Positions 20,486 to 30,079 of a DNA stretch of 64,000 nt are shown here, one piece after another. Made by a program: the position numbers and the translations under genes. The stretch comes from Commensalibacter intestini A911 (GTDB taxonomy: Bacteria; Pseudomonadota; Alphaproteobacteria; Acetobacterales; Acetobacteraceae), in NCBI RefSeq assembly GCF_000231445.1, contig NZ_AGFR01000003.1:1-64000 (forward strand), read 5' to 3'. Positions within the stretch are counted from its first letter, which is position 1, and every line of letters begins with the position of its first letter. Under the pieces are notes generated by a model that was given only the letters and a program-made list of their open reading frames with translations, had not been told where the DNA came from and did no database searches.

Positions 20486-22024
20486 TTATGACTTTCTTCT
20501 TAAAAAAGCCGGAATATCAAGACCTTCCTCATCGATTTTGTTAGAATCGTTTTTGGATTTTATTTGATTTAATTCTGCATTTGTTGCAATAGAAGGTTCA
20601 TTTTTCCCTTGTTCAGTTTGTGAAGTAGGATAGTTTTTATTTCCACGTAGTGCCCCAGTTACAATACCAAATAAGCTTCTAGATGGCGGAGGAGGGGTAT
20701 CATCTTGGCGATGGTGTGGATCAGAGAATAATCCGGAACGAGGGGAGGTTTTTGAAGCACGTTCTGGAATTGCATCAGGGGAGGGTGCCCGAGGTTCATC
20801 AGTATGACGTGAAGGAATAGCTTTTTCTTCTTCTGTTACTTGTGCGGTTTTATGTGAAGCAATAGGAGGCTCTTGATATTGAATATGTTCAGGTTTCTGT
20901 TGCTGTGCAGTAGGTTGTTGTATTGTTTCAGCTACTGGAGCACTCGCTGTTTTGGGAGCTACCGTTTCTTTATGCTGCGTCGCTTCTGATGTAGGTGCTT
21001 TTTCAGGTTCTACTGGATGTTGAGCGGAAGGAGACTGTTTTTCATATTGAACAGGGCTGTCAATACCTGTAGCGACAACAGAAACTCTAATTTTTCCAGT
21101 TAAATTTTCATCAATTGCAGAACCAAAAATAATATTTGCATCTTCTGCGACTTCTTCACGAATACGATTGGCAGCTTGATCTACTTCGAAGAGTGTAAGA
21201 TCTGAACCACCTGTAATATTGATTAACAAACCACGAGCGCCAGACATAGAGGTGTCTTCTAACAAAGGATTCGATATAGCTGATTCAGCAGCACGAATAG
21301 CTCTGTTTTCCCCTTCGACTTCACCCGTTCCCATCATGGCTTTTCCCATTTCCGCCATTACAGTACGAATATCGGCAAAATCAAGATTAACAAGCCCAGG
21401 GGACATCATCAGATCAGTTACGCCTTTAACACCCATATACAAAACTTCATCAGCCATTTTAAAGGCATCTTGCCAAGTTGTATTTTCGGTTGCTGTACGG
21501 AAAAGATTTTGGTTTGGAATAACAATTAAGGTATCAACAAACTGTTGAAGTTCAGCAATACCTGTTTCTGCTAAACGTGCTCTTCTTGCGCCTTCAAAGG
21601 TAAACGGTTTTGTGACAACACCAACCGTTAAAATGCCGCGTTCACGAGCCATACGTGCAATGACAGGGGCAGCACCAGTACCAGTGCCTCCTCCCATACC
21701 TGCAGTGATGAATACCATGTGTACATTTTCCATATGGCGAGCTATTTCTTCAGCAGCTTCTTCTGCTGCTGCACGACCAATGTCAGGTTTTGCACCAGCA
21801 CCTAGCCCTTGGGTTAAATGTGGTCCTAGTTGAATACGATTATCTGAACAGCTTTTCATCAATTGTTGGGCGTCTGTATTCGCAACAACGAATTCTACGC
21901 CTTTTAATTGTAAAAGAATCATATTATCAACGGCATTTGTACCGCCACCACCGACACCAAAAACTGTAATACGAGGTGTAAAATCAGCATAAGTAGGTTG
22001 TGGAATTGTCAAGTTGAGTGTCAT
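20486..22024 (-). CDS. ftsZ: Cell division GTPase FtsZ
   Basis: Tubulin-like GTPase that forms the Z ring. The 512-residue protein has the N-terminal GTPase domain ([15 protein letters not shown] at 21-35, GGGTGTG at 111-117) and the activating domain to about 325. A disordered Pro/Gln/Glu/Thr-rich linker of about 170 residues follows, then the conserved C-terminal peptide [10 protein letters not shown] that binds FtsA and other partners. A long linker is typical for alphaproteobacteria. A GAGGA ribosome site lies before the ATG. It is the last gene of the dcw cluster and ends at a strong terminator. Confidence 0.97.
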   Translation of the reverse strand: MTLNLTIPQPTYADFTPRITVFGVGGGGTNAVDNMILLQLKGVEFVVANTDAQQLMKSCSDNRIQLGPHLTQGLGAGAKPDIGRAAAEEAAEEIARHMENVHMVFITAGMGGGTGTGAAPVIARMARERGILTVGVVTKPFTFEGARRARLAETGIAELQQFVDTLIVIPNQNLFRTATENTTWQDAFKMADEVLYMGVKGVTDLMMSPGLVNLDFADIRTVMAEMGKAMMGTGEVEGENRAIRAAESAISNPLLEDTSMSGARGLLINITGGSDLTLFEVDQAANRIREEVAEDANIIFGSAIDENLTGKIRVSVVATGIDSPVQYEKQSPSAQHPVEPEKAPTSEATQHKETVAPKTASAPVAETIQQPTAQQQKPEHIQYQEPPIASHKTAQVTEEEKAIPSRHTDEPRAPSPDAIPERASKTSPRSGLFSDPHHRQDDTPPPPSRSLFGIVTGALRGNKNYPTSQTEQGKNEPSIATNAELNQIKSKNDSNKIDEEGLDIPAFLRRKS

Positions 22025-22060
22025 GAATATCCTCGAAGCAAGTATAGCTTTTTATTTTAG

Positions 22061-22092
22061 AAATACGATACATTAGAAATACGATACATTAG
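22061..22092. repeat. Two tandem copies of a 16-bp unit upstream of ftsZ
   Basis: AAATACGATACATTAG occurs twice without interruption in the 94-bp ftsA-ftsZ gap, 37-68 bp before the ftsZ start. It could be a slippage duplication or a doubled protein-binding site; the unit has no internal symmetry. Confidence 0.8.
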
Positions 22093-22118
22093 AAAAGCGT
22101 TAGAATCCAAAGAAATAT

Positions 22119-23501
22119 TTACATATGTGTGCGAATAAACTCGATTAATTTTTTCAAAAAGCCTTCTGATTTTTTGTCTGCGAAGTCAAGATCAGCCAAA
22201 GTTCGACCATCCCCTGCTGCCCAAGCTAATAATCCTGCTGCTGTCGAGAACGCTGCAGAATTTGCAGTGTCATCTGGTAACCCTATGATATTATTTGGTT
22301 TTCCAAGTCGAATTTGACGGTTTAAAATGCGAGCAGCCAGTGGGCCTAGGCCATCGAGTAAAGATCCTCCCCCTGTTAGGATGACTCTTCCGTTTGCTGC
22401 ATTGCCAACATTTGCGTTGTCAAGACGATCACGAACAAGCTCTAAAGTTTCTTCGATTCTTGGTCGAATAATAGAAATAACTCGAGATAGTGGTATTTTT
22501 GTCACAACCTCATAGTCATCATCGCCGATCATTTGAATCGGAAGTTGTTGATATTCATCATCATATGAGTATTCAGCACTTCCCCACATGGTTTTTAGCC
22601 ATTCGGCAGTATCAATAGAGGTTGATAGAATTCCAGCAATATCTCTAGTAATATGTGATCCGCCAATTGGTATTTGAGAGGAGTAAAGAAGTTGTCCTTC
22701 TCCAAAAATACCAATAGACGTTGTTCCTCCACCCATATCTACAATTGTTGCACCTAAATCGCGTTCATCTGGAGCCATAACAGCAAGGCCTGCTGCTAAA
22801 GGGGAGGAGATAATGGCTTCTATCTCTAATTCTGCGCGTGTTAATACGGTTGCTAAATTTCTTAGTGCTGTTGCAGAAGTGTCAATAATATGTAGGCGTG
22901 TGCTTAGTAATTCACATTGATGGCCGCGAGGATCCTCAACGCCAGAAGTTTCATCAACATCAAATGCTAGAGGTAAAGCATGGATGATTTCTCTGCCATC
23001 GATTTGTGCGCGTAACACGCCTTCATTGACGAGTCGATAAATATCATGATTATTGACTTCGCGACCACCAATGGGCCAATCGACATTAAACAATTGACTT
23101 TGAGGTTTGCCACCAGAAAGATTGACGTAGATTTTACTTAAACGTCGTTCGGCTGATTCTTCGGCTTGACCAACGGCAGAACGAATAGCGCGTTCTGCCG
23201 CTTGGAGATTGACAATGCCACCTTGTTTGACGCCGTGAGACCTGCGCCAACCATATCCCAAAATTTGTAGTTGGCCATTAGATTTCCCTTGGCCAATTAA
23301 ACAGGTGATTTTATTACTGCCAATATCTAAAACACCAAAAACACCAGGTAACCAGTCTTTTTTATAAGGAAGATCATCAGGGGGAAATACACGGCTTTTT
23401 ACAAGTTGCCTTGATTGAGCCAATGTCAAAGCATTTTTGTCATGACTAGAATTCTGATTTTTACTTTTTGCTTTTTTCTGAGAAGAGGTTAGCTTACCCA
23501 T
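22119..23501 (-). CDS. ftsA: Cell division protein FtsA
   Basis: Actin-fold ATPase that tethers FtsZ to the membrane. The 460-residue protein shows the ATP-binding signatures GVFGVLDIGSNKITCLIGQG (about 53-72), ATIVDMGGGTTSIGIF and VILTGGGSLLDGLG, and ends in an amphipathic helix (FLKKLIEFIRTHM) that serves as the membrane-targeting sequence. It has an N-terminal extension of about 45 Lys/Ser-rich residues compared with E. coli FtsA. It sits between ftsQ and ftsZ in the canonical order. Confidence 0.96.
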   Translation of the reverse strand: MGKLTSSQKKAKSKNQNSSHDKNALTLAQSRQLVKSRVFPPDDLPYKKDWLPGVFGVLDIGSNKITCLIGQGKSNGQLQILGYGWRRSHGVKQGGIVNLQAAERAIRSAVGQAEESAERRLSKIYVNLSGGKPQSQLFNVDWPIGGREVNNHDIYRLVNEGVLRAQIDGREIIHALPLAFDVDETSGVEDPRGHQCELLSTRLHIIDTSATALRNLATVLTRAELEIEAIISSPLAAGLAVMAPDERDLGATIVDMGGGTTSIGIFGEGQLLYSSQIPIGGSHITRDIAGILSTSIDTAEWLKTMWGSAEYSYDDEYQQLPIQMIGDDDYEVVTKIPLSRVISIIRPRIEETLELVRDRLDNANVGNAANGRVILTGGGSLLDGLGPLAARILNRQIRLGKPNNIIGLPDDTANSAAFSTAAGLLAWAAGDGRTLADLDFADKKSEGFLKKLIEFIRTHM

Positions 23502-23539
23502 GACCTTTGACCCTGTTTATAAAGCTGAATAATTCAACT

Positions 23540-24445
23540 TTAATTGTTTTGTGGTGTTGATGTTGGCGGCGTATTTGAATCGTCTTTATTCTCTGTGTTA
23601 TCATTAGTTTGCGATTGATTCATGTAATTTTTATCTTCTTGGATAATTAATCGATCAGCTAATCGTAAATCAATGACTTTGATCGGACGATCCAAAAGCT
23701 GAATATCTTTTTGCAAACGGTTTAAGCGTTGAATAGCGGGGAGTTCCTGATTTTCTGGTAACAAGACGATAGTACCATTTTTTAGATCTAGATTCCATCG
23801 TCTATTTCCAACGCGAACGGCTGCGACAACATGTTTTTTAATATCAGGTTGTGTGGAGATAATATCTAGTAATTCTGCAGCACTTATATTTGCACCATAT
23901 CCGACTACCAAAGGAAGTCGTAAAAAGGCTTTTCCATCTTTACCGCTCATTCCATGATCATCAACAATATTTCCTTGACGATCAATGAGTTTAAACTGAC
24001 CATTATGTTGCCATACTGCAAAAGGAGTGCGTTCGGTAATATGAATAGTAATCGTATTAGGAAGCTGACGTTTTAATAAAGCATGATCAACGAAAGGAAG
24101 TTCATCTAAGCGTTGTTGAGCATCTTTTACTGAAAAATTAAAAATGGAATCCCCGATGTGGATACCTAAGGCATCTTTGACCTCATCTTCGCTAGTTAAG
24201 TTACATCCTGTAATGAGAATCTTAGTGATCTTCATAGGGATAAGGTTAGCAACTTTTTCACGAATCACCGAGAATTGTTGATCTCCGGCCATTCTGAAGA
24301 CAACCCAACCGCCGCCAATAAATAATCCTATAATTAAAAGTAGTAAGATAAAAGGTCGCAAAAAACGCTTAGAGCGACGAATAGCAATCGAGCTCTTTGA
24401 GGGGCGATCATTTTGATATTCGGGTCGTTTCTTTATGTACGACAT
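23540..24445 (-). CDS. ftsQ: Cell division protein FtsQ
   Basis: Bitopic divisome protein linking early and late components. I placed the start at ATG 24445 (MSYIKKRPEYQ), which overlaps the ddl end by 13 bp and has a GGAAAAAG upstream; a TTG at 24466 is the alternative. Of 301 residues, a basic cytoplasmic segment is followed by one membrane helix (LLLLIIGLFIGGGWVVF, near residues 32-48), then a periplasmic POTRA domain beginning MKITKILITGC and the FtsQ beta domain with ITIHITERTPFAVWQ. The tail after about 275 is Asn/Asp/Thr-rich and probably disordered. Confidence 0.93.
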   Translation of the reverse strand: MSYIKKRPEYQNDRPSKSSIAIRRSKRFLRPFILLLLIIGLFIGGGWVVFRMAGDQQFSVIREKVANLIPMKITKILITGCNLTSEDEVKDALGIHIGDSIFNFSVKDAQQRLDELPFVDHALLKRQLPNTITIHITERTPFAVWQHNGQFKLIDRQGNIVDDHGMSGKDGKAFLRLPLVVGYGANISAAELLDIISTQPDIKKHVVAAVRVGNRRWNLDLKNGTIVLLPENQELPAIQRLNRLQKDIQLLDRPIKVIDLRLADRLIIQEDKNYMNQSQTNDNTENKDDSNTPPTSTPQNN

Positions 24446-25386
24446 CTTGCTTTTTCCACTAACCAAGAACAGAGTTCTGGGTAAGATATGTTACAATATG
24501 CTGCTTGCTCAGGTAGCAAAGAAGTTTTCGTCATCCCTGGTTGCGTATTTATTTCTAAGATATAAAGTTTACCAGGATTGTCTTTGGTCTCGTTGGTATT
24601 GTCATATCTAAAATCTGTGCGAGACGTTGGATAACATCCTAATATTTTATGCGCTTGCTTTGCATAGTTTAAAGCGTCTTCAAATGCTTTAGGGTGTATT
24701 TGTGCTGGTAATGTATGTTGTGATTCACCAGCTGTATATTTAGAGGCATAATCATAAAATACATGCGCACCAGAAGAAATATCGGTGATAGTTAACGCTT
24801 TATCTTCCATCACACAAATCGTAAGTTCTTTTCCTGGAATAAACTGCTCAATTAAAGCATTTTCACCAAAGTGCCATTCTTTAACTATGTCTTTACGTTT
24901 TTGTTGACGTGCATTGGCATCTGTTTCTGTAATAATATACACTCCAACGGAAGAACCTTCTTCAATAGGTTTTACAACGTAAGGAACAGGAAGAGGGTCT
25001 TGTGAGGCAAGTTCTTGAATAGGAATAACTTTTCCCGTCGCAACAGGAAGTCCAGCATCTGCCAGTAAAATCCGTGTCATTTGCTTATTCATCGCAATTG
25101 CAGAAGAACAAATGCCCCCATGTGTATAAGGAATGTTCATCCATTCTAAAACACCTTGTATGGCACCATCTTCACCAAAACGTCCATGTAAAGCGTTAAA
25201 GACGACATCAGGCTTTTGCTCTTTTAGGGATTGGACAAGATGCCCTAAATCATCATTGACAATTAGATCACTGACTTGATAACCAGCTTCTTTGAGTGCA
25301 TCGATAACATTACTACCACTGGCAAGGCTGACTTCACGTTCAGAAGAAATTCCACCACGAAGGACGGTGACATGCTTTTGGGACAT
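24433..25386 (-). CDS. ddl: D-alanine--D-alanine ligase
   Basis: ATP-grasp ligase that makes the D-Ala-D-Ala dipeptide for MurF. The 317-residue protein has the N-terminal VLRGGISSEREVSLASG, the central PYVVKPIEEGSSVGV for ATP binding, and the C-terminal LYILEINTQPGMTKTSLLPEQA with the Mg2+-binding Glu/Asn and substrate-binding Ser-Leu. It lies 12 bp after murB and overlaps ftsQ. Cytoplasmic. Confidence 0.96.
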   Translation of the reverse strand: MSQKHVTVLRGGISSEREVSLASGSNVIDALKEAGYQVSDLIVNDDLGHLVQSLKEQKPDVVFNALHGRFGEDGAIQGVLEWMNIPYTHGGICSSAIAMNKQMTRILLADAGLPVATGKVIPIQELASQDPLPVPYVVKPIEEGSSVGVYIITETDANARQQKRKDIVKEWHFGENALIEQFIPGKELTICVMEDKALTITDISSGAHVFYDYASKYTAGESQHTLPAQIHPKAFEDALNYAKQAHKILGCYPTSRTDFRYDNTNETKDNPGKLYILEINTQPGMTKTSLLPEQAAYCNISYPELCSWLVEKARCRT

Positions 25387-25398
25387 TTTATATCTTTC

Positions 25399-26337
25399 TT
25401 ATTTTTCTAGTGGACGACCAACACGTTTAATTTCCCAGTGAAGCGAAATTCCAAACTGATTCATAACACGATTTTTAACTTCTTCACCTAAATTCTCAAT
25501 ATTCGCAGCAGTTGCTGTGCCAGTGTTAATTAAGAAATTACAATGTTTTTCACTCACTTGAGCGCCACCTATGGTTAAGCCTCTACCCCCAACCATATCA
25601 ATGAGTTGCCATGCTTTATGCTCGGTCTCAGAAGGATCTGGGTTGCGGAAGGTTGATCCTCCTGTGCGAGAACGAATAGGTTGAGAATCTTCTCGTTGCT
25701 TTTTAATAGCATTCATTGCTTGCGTGATTTTCTCTTTATCCGCAGGCGTGCCTTGTAAACGTGCCTTGGTAACAATAGCATCTTGAGGCAAAGAAGAATG
25801 GCGATAACTTAGTCCTAGCTCACTCACAGATAAACGGTGTAACTCACCATCTCTTGTAATGATTTCTACCCAATCAAGAATATTCGAAAGTTCTGAACCA
25901 TGTGCGCCAGCATTCATTTTGACGGCACCACCAATAGAGCCAGGAATACCAATTAAAAACTCTAATCCAGCAATCCCAGTGGCAGCAGCATGTTCAGCAA
26001 CGGTGGTGTCTAAACAAGCCGCACCAACAATAAACCCGTCTTGATCTGGAATGATTTCATTAAACCCTTTGCGGAGTTGAAAGTTAACACCAGGAATGCC
26101 TCCGTCACGGATTAAGAGGTTAGAGGTCGCACCTAAGGTAAAAATAGGCCATTCTAAAGGAAGGGCATTTAAAATATAGGCAAGGTCTTCATCATTCACA
26201 GGATTGATTAAAACTTCTGCATTTCCACCAACTCTAAACCAGCTGCGTGCATGCAGAGGAACATCAAAATTGATCTTTCCTTGCAGCTTTGGCAATAAAT
26301 CAGAAAGTGCTTCTGGAGTAAAAAGACCTTGTTGCAT
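25399..26337 (-). CDS. murB: UDP-N-acetylenolpyruvoylglucosamine reductase
   Basis: FAD enzyme that reduces UDP-GlcNAc-enolpyruvate to UDP-MurNAc. The 312-residue length and motifs (SWFRVGGNAEVL, FTLGATSNLLIRDGGIPG, GIPGSIGGAVKMNAGAHG, SYRHSSLP, RTGGSTFRNP with the catalytic Ser, and GLTIGGAQVSEKHCNFLIN) fit a type II MurB. It starts 11 bp after murC. Confidence 0.96.
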   Translation of the reverse strand: MQQGLFTPEALSDLLPKLQGKINFDVPLHARSWFRVGGNAEVLINPVNDEDLAYILNALPLEWPIFTLGATSNLLIRDGGIPGVNFQLRKGFNEIIPDQDGFIVGAACLDTTVAEHAAATGIAGLEFLIGIPGSIGGAVKMNAGAHGSELSNILDWVEIITRDGELHRLSVSELGLSYRHSSLPQDAIVTKARLQGTPADKEKITQAMNAIKKQREDSQPIRSRTGGSTFRNPDPSETEHKAWQLIDMVGGRGLTIGGAQVSEKHCNFLINTGTATAANIENLGEEVKNRVMNQFGISLHWEIKRVGRPLEK

Positions 26338-26348
26338 ATTCTATCCTT

Positions 26349-27767
26349 TTAAGCGCTTTCTTGTTGTAGTTTTTTGAGTTGCTCTGGCAAAGCATGTGCC
26401 CAATGCGTAACGGATCCTGCCCCAAGGCAAATTACCACATCACCAGGTTCTGCAATGGCATTAATCATTTCTGCCAGTTGATCTGGATGAGGAAGCGCAA
26501 CAACAGATTGATGCCCGTGAGCGCGTAACCCTTCGATTAAGGTATCACGATTAAATTCTGGAATAGGTTCTTCACCTGCTGCATAGACATCTGCCACAAT
26601 AACGGTGCTGGCATCATTCATACAAGAGCAAAATTCAGTGAATAAATCACGAAGACGCGTATAACGGTGTGGTTGAACCACAGCAATAACGTTATTCGAT
26701 GTTGCTTGGCGCGCTGCTTTTAAGACCGCAGAAATTTCAACAGGGTGATGTCCATAATCATCAATAATACTAATTTTTCCAACTTCTCCCACTCTGGTAA
26801 AGCGGCGTTGAACCCCTTTAAATGCGGCAAAAGCAGAACGAATATTATCTTCACTAATATCCATTTCTAGTGCAACGGCGATTGCAGCCAATGCATTTTG
26901 AACATTATGTTGACCCAGCATTGGTAAACGGAATGGCCCAATGCGACGATTAATTTGTTTATGACGATTTGTGACAACGACGTCAAAAGTGGTTCCGAGT
27001 TTATCAGTAATGATTTTATCAGCACGAATATCGGCTTGAGGGGAAAAACCGTAAGTAATTAAGCGACGATCAGAAAGGTTCGGTAGCATTTTTTGCACAG
27101 CAGGATGGTCGATGCATAAAACGCCAAAGCCATAAAAAGGAATATTGGAAACGAATTGATGAAATGCGTTTTCCATGGCTTCAGGTGTGCCCCAATGATC
27201 CATATGTTCTGGATCCATATTGGTTACAATGGCAATGACCACAGGAAGATGTAAGAAAGAGCCATCGCTTTCATCAGCCTCAACAACCATCCAATCCCCA
27301 GAGCCCATACGGGTATTCGTGCCATAAGCTTCGATAATCCCACCATTAATAACAGTTGGATCCAGTTTGGCATATTCTAACAAGGTCGCAATTAAGCTGG
27401 TTGTTGTTGTTTTTCCATGTGTTCCCCCAACTGCAATGGACCAGCGCAAACGCATGAGTTCCGCCAACATTTCTGCACGACGAACGACAGGAATAAAACG
27501 AGAACGTGCATCAACAACTTCTGGATTGTCTTTTTTAATGGCAGAAGAAACGACAACGACTTGGGCTTGTCCTACATTTTCGGCTTTATGTCCGATGTGA
27601 ACAGCAATGCCTAGTTTGCGTAAACGTAATACATTCGCGTTTTCTGACATATCTGACCCTTGGATTTTATATCCGAGGTAATGCAAAGTCTCGGCAATAC
27701 CAGACATACCAATACCACCAATACCAACAAAGTGAATGGTGCCAATTGAAAGGGGAAGAGATCTCAT
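26349..27767 (-). CDS. murC: UDP-N-acetylmuramate--L-alanine ligase
   Basis: Adds L-Ala to UDP-MurNAc. The 472-residue Mur ligase has the N-terminal [17 protein letters not shown], the ATP loop [23 protein letters not shown], and [12 protein letters not shown] in the C-terminal domain, all specific to MurC. It lies 39 bp behind murG in the standard murG-murC-murB-ddl order. Confidence 0.97.
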   Translation of the reverse strand: MRSLPLSIGTIHFVGIGGIGMSGIAETLHYLGYKIQGSDMSENANVLRLRKLGIAVHIGHKAENVGQAQVVVVSSAIKKDNPEVVDARSRFIPVVRRAEMLAELMRLRWSIAVGGTHGKTTTTSLIATLLEYAKLDPTVINGGIIEAYGTNTRMGSGDWMVVEADESDGSFLHLPVVIAIVTNMDPEHMDHWGTPEAMENAFHQFVSNIPFYGFGVLCIDHPAVQKMLPNLSDRRLITYGFSPQADIRADKIITDKLGTTFDVVVTNRHKQINRRIGPFRLPMLGQHNVQNALAAIAVALEMDISEDNIRSAFAAFKGVQRRFTRVGEVGKISIIDDYGHHPVEISAVLKAARQATSNNVIAVVQPHRYTRLRDLFTEFCSCMNDASTVIVADVYAAGEEPIPEFNRDTLIEGLRAHGHQSVVALPHPDQLAEMINAIAEPGDVVICLGAGSVTHWAHALPEQLKKLQQESA

Positions 27768-27806
27768 TATTACAGTTCTTTCTTTATCAAAGGATCAGAG
27801 AGGGTG

Positions 27807-28904
27807 TTATACGTTGATATAATATTCTATCAAATCTGCCAATTCTTTTGCAGCATTGGGATAGACTAAATGATGTGCTGCTGCAGCTTTACTTAATTTT
27901 TCAGGATTGCTGAATAGCTCGTTTAACAGAGCCGTCAGAGGCGTGACAGAAAATTCTTTTTGATCAATGACCCATGCTGAACCTTCTTGCTCTAAAGCTT
28001 TGGCATTATAATCTTGTTCTTTATTCGCAGCAAAAGGGTAAGGAACTAATATCGCAGGCTTTCCAGCTAAGGAAAGTTCTGAAACAGAAGAGCCCCCGGC
28101 ACGTCCAATGACAAGATGTGCTTGTTTTAATAAATCAGAGACGTTGTTTAAGAATGGAGCAAGTGTTGCTTTGATTTCTGCTTTATCATAAATCTGAGCC
28201 ACACGATTTAAATCTTCTTGGCGTACTTGCTGTGTGATGCGTAGCTTTTGTTTTATTTCTTTGGGTAGGTTTTCCAAAGCATAAGGAACAATTTCTCCGA
28301 ATATCTTGGCACCTAAAGACCCTCCCCAAATCAGCAAAGAGATTTCATCTGTTGGTGCTTGATAAGGCGCAGGATAAAGTGCGGTAATATCAGGGCGAAC
28401 AGGAAGGCCTGTTGCTTTGACTGGAATATGTTTGGAAATCCCTGTAACTTCAGGATAAGAAGTCGCTATCACATTGGCAAAATGGGATAACATTGCATTT
28501 GCTTTCCCAATAATGGCATTGCCTTCATGTAGAATAATTTTAGGACGTTTTTTCTTTGATATCAGGCGTGCTGCTGTCAAAGGAGGAATAGAAGGGTATC
28601 CACCAAAACCAATAATAGCAGTAACAGGATTCTCTTTTAGGATTTTATGAGACTGTGAAATCCCTTTGAGAAGCTCAAAACCATTACTAATTTTTTTACC
28701 AAAAGATTTTTTTGCAATACCACCGCCATCAATAATAAATTGCTGCGTATCATTCCATTCAGCTAACTGAGGATCTTCAATACGTTTATCTGTCATGAAT
28801 AAGATCGGATAATTACGTTCTCTTAACTGTATAGCTAATGCTTTGGCAGGGAAAAAGTGCCCTCCAGTTCCTCCAGCAACAATGGCGATTGTAGGTTTAT
28901 TCAT
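27807..28904 (-). CDS. murG: Lipid II synthase MurG
   Basis: Peripheral inner-membrane GT28 glycosyltransferase that transfers GlcNAc to lipid I. The 365-residue protein begins AIVAGGTGGHFFPAKALA (the phosphate-binding Gly loop), with IGFGGYPSIPPLTAA and HEGNAIIGKANA mid-way and GRAGGSSVSELSLAGKPAIL near the C-terminus. The start overlaps the ftsW stop by 4 bp (ATGA). Confidence 0.97.
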   Translation of the reverse strand: MNKPTIAIVAGGTGGHFFPAKALAIQLRERNYPILFMTDKRIEDPQLAEWNDTQQFIIDGGGIAKKSFGKKISNGFELLKGISQSHKILKENPVTAIIGFGGYPSIPPLTAARLISKKKRPKIILHEGNAIIGKANAMLSHFANVIATSYPEVTGISKHIPVKATGLPVRPDITALYPAPYQAPTDEISLLIWGGSLGAKIFGEIVPYALENLPKEIKQKLRITQQVRQEDLNRVAQIYDKAEIKATLAPFLNNVSDLLKQAHLVIGRAGGSSVSELSLAGKPAILVPYPFAANKEQDYNAKALEQEGSAWVIDQKEFSVTPLTALLNELFSNPEKLSKAAAAHHLVYPNAAKELADLIEYYINV

Positions 28905-30067
28905 CGTAAAATGTTTCTTTTGCTAAAAGGTTGGTTATTATTTTTAAAGAATTGAGGCGGTTCGACACGTTTACGCGTTAATGCTAGAACCATTCCAATG
29001 GTTAGAGCAACGGAAATCGCTGAAGATCCTCCGTAAGAAATAAATGGAAGCGTCATTCCTTTGGTAGGGATTAAATGCAAGGTTGATCCCATATTAATAA
29101 ATGCTTGTAATCCAAAACCTGTGATTAATCCAGAAGTAGCAAGGATAATAAAAGGATCATCTTCTTTGATCATTTTGAGTAAAGTTCTGGTGACCATGAA
29201 ACAGAAAATTAAGATAATACAACAACAGATTACCATTCCATATTCTTCACCAGCCACAGCAAACACAAAGTCAGCATGAGCATCGGGTAATAGGTCTTTA
29301 ACACGGCCTTCACCAGGCCCGCGTCCCCATAAGCCACCGTTTCCAAAGGCACGTAAAGCAGTATCAATTTGGTAATGATCCCCAACATCAGGATGTAAAA
29401 AACGTTCTACACGAGATCTTACGTGGGGAAGCGCAATAAAGGCACCAATAAAAGCGGCAACCATCCCGCCAATACCAGAGAAAATCCAAAATACATTTAA
29501 CCCATTGATAAACAACTGTGTGAATAAAACCGCAGTAATAACGGCTAACATTCCGATATCAGGCTGGGACTTTAAGATAAAAAGGATAACGCCATAAATG
29601 CCCAACGCAATAAAAACACCAGGGATATAAAGGCGTTTCTTCCATTGTGTTAAAAGCCAAGCCGTTAAAATAGCAAAACAAGGTTTGAGGAATTCAGAAG
29701 GTTGCAAGGACATAATCGGTAAAGCAATCCAACGTTTTGCCCCTTTAATATCCATTCCATGTACTAAGGTATAAGCAGTGGCCAGAATGGCAATAAAAGT
29801 GCCAATAATACTCAGCTTTTTAATTCCTTCAACGGACAACATCGAGATGATAAGAATGGTAAAGCCTGCGATACTAAGGAACATGACTTGTTTAAAAATA
29901 AACATGTCCCTTGATGCCCCAATACGCTGTGCCACAGCAGGGCTGGCAGCCATCATCAAAATATATCCAAAACCAATCAATAATCCAACAGAACCAAGCA
30001 TCCAATGGTCAACATTACGCCACCAACGTGCAAGCAACGAATTATCAGAGCGAGAAATTCCTGACAT
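28901..30067 (-). CDS. ftsW: Peptidoglycan glycosyltransferase FtsW
   Basis: SEDS-family polymerase of septal peptidoglycan, working with FtsI. The 388-residue protein has about ten membrane helices. The family segments are GAKRWIALPIMSLQPSEFLK, KSQPDIGMLAVI, the large periplasmic loop with GGLWGRGPGEGRVK.LPDAHADFVFAV, and GMTLPFISYGGSSAIS. It lies between murD and murG and overlaps murG by 4 bp. Confidence 0.96.
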   Translation of the reverse strand: MSGISRSDNSLLARWWRNVDHWMLGSVGLLIGFGYILMMAASPAVAQRIGASRDMFIFKQVMFLSIAGFTILIISMLSVEGIKKLSIIGTFIAILATAYTLVHGMDIKGAKRWIALPIMSLQPSEFLKPCFAILTAWLLTQWKKRLYIPGVFIALGIYGVILFILKSQPDIGMLAVITAVLFTQLFINGLNVFWIFSGIGGMVAAFIGAFIALPHVRSRVERFLHPDVGDHYQIDTALRAFGNGGLWGRGPGEGRVKDLLPDAHADFVFAVAGEEYGMVICCCIILIFCFMVTRTLLKMIKEDDPFIILATSGLITGFGLQAFINMGSTLHLIPTKGMTLPFISYGGSSAISVALTIGMVLALTRKRVEPPQFFKNNNQPFSKRNILR

Positions 30068-30079
30068 TGATTTGAATCC

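Noticed and set aside
21219-21548. 109-codon forward ORF opposite ftsZ
   Set aside because: Antisense to the FtsZ core; its Ser/Thr/Pro-rich composition is what the complementary frame of that region yields.
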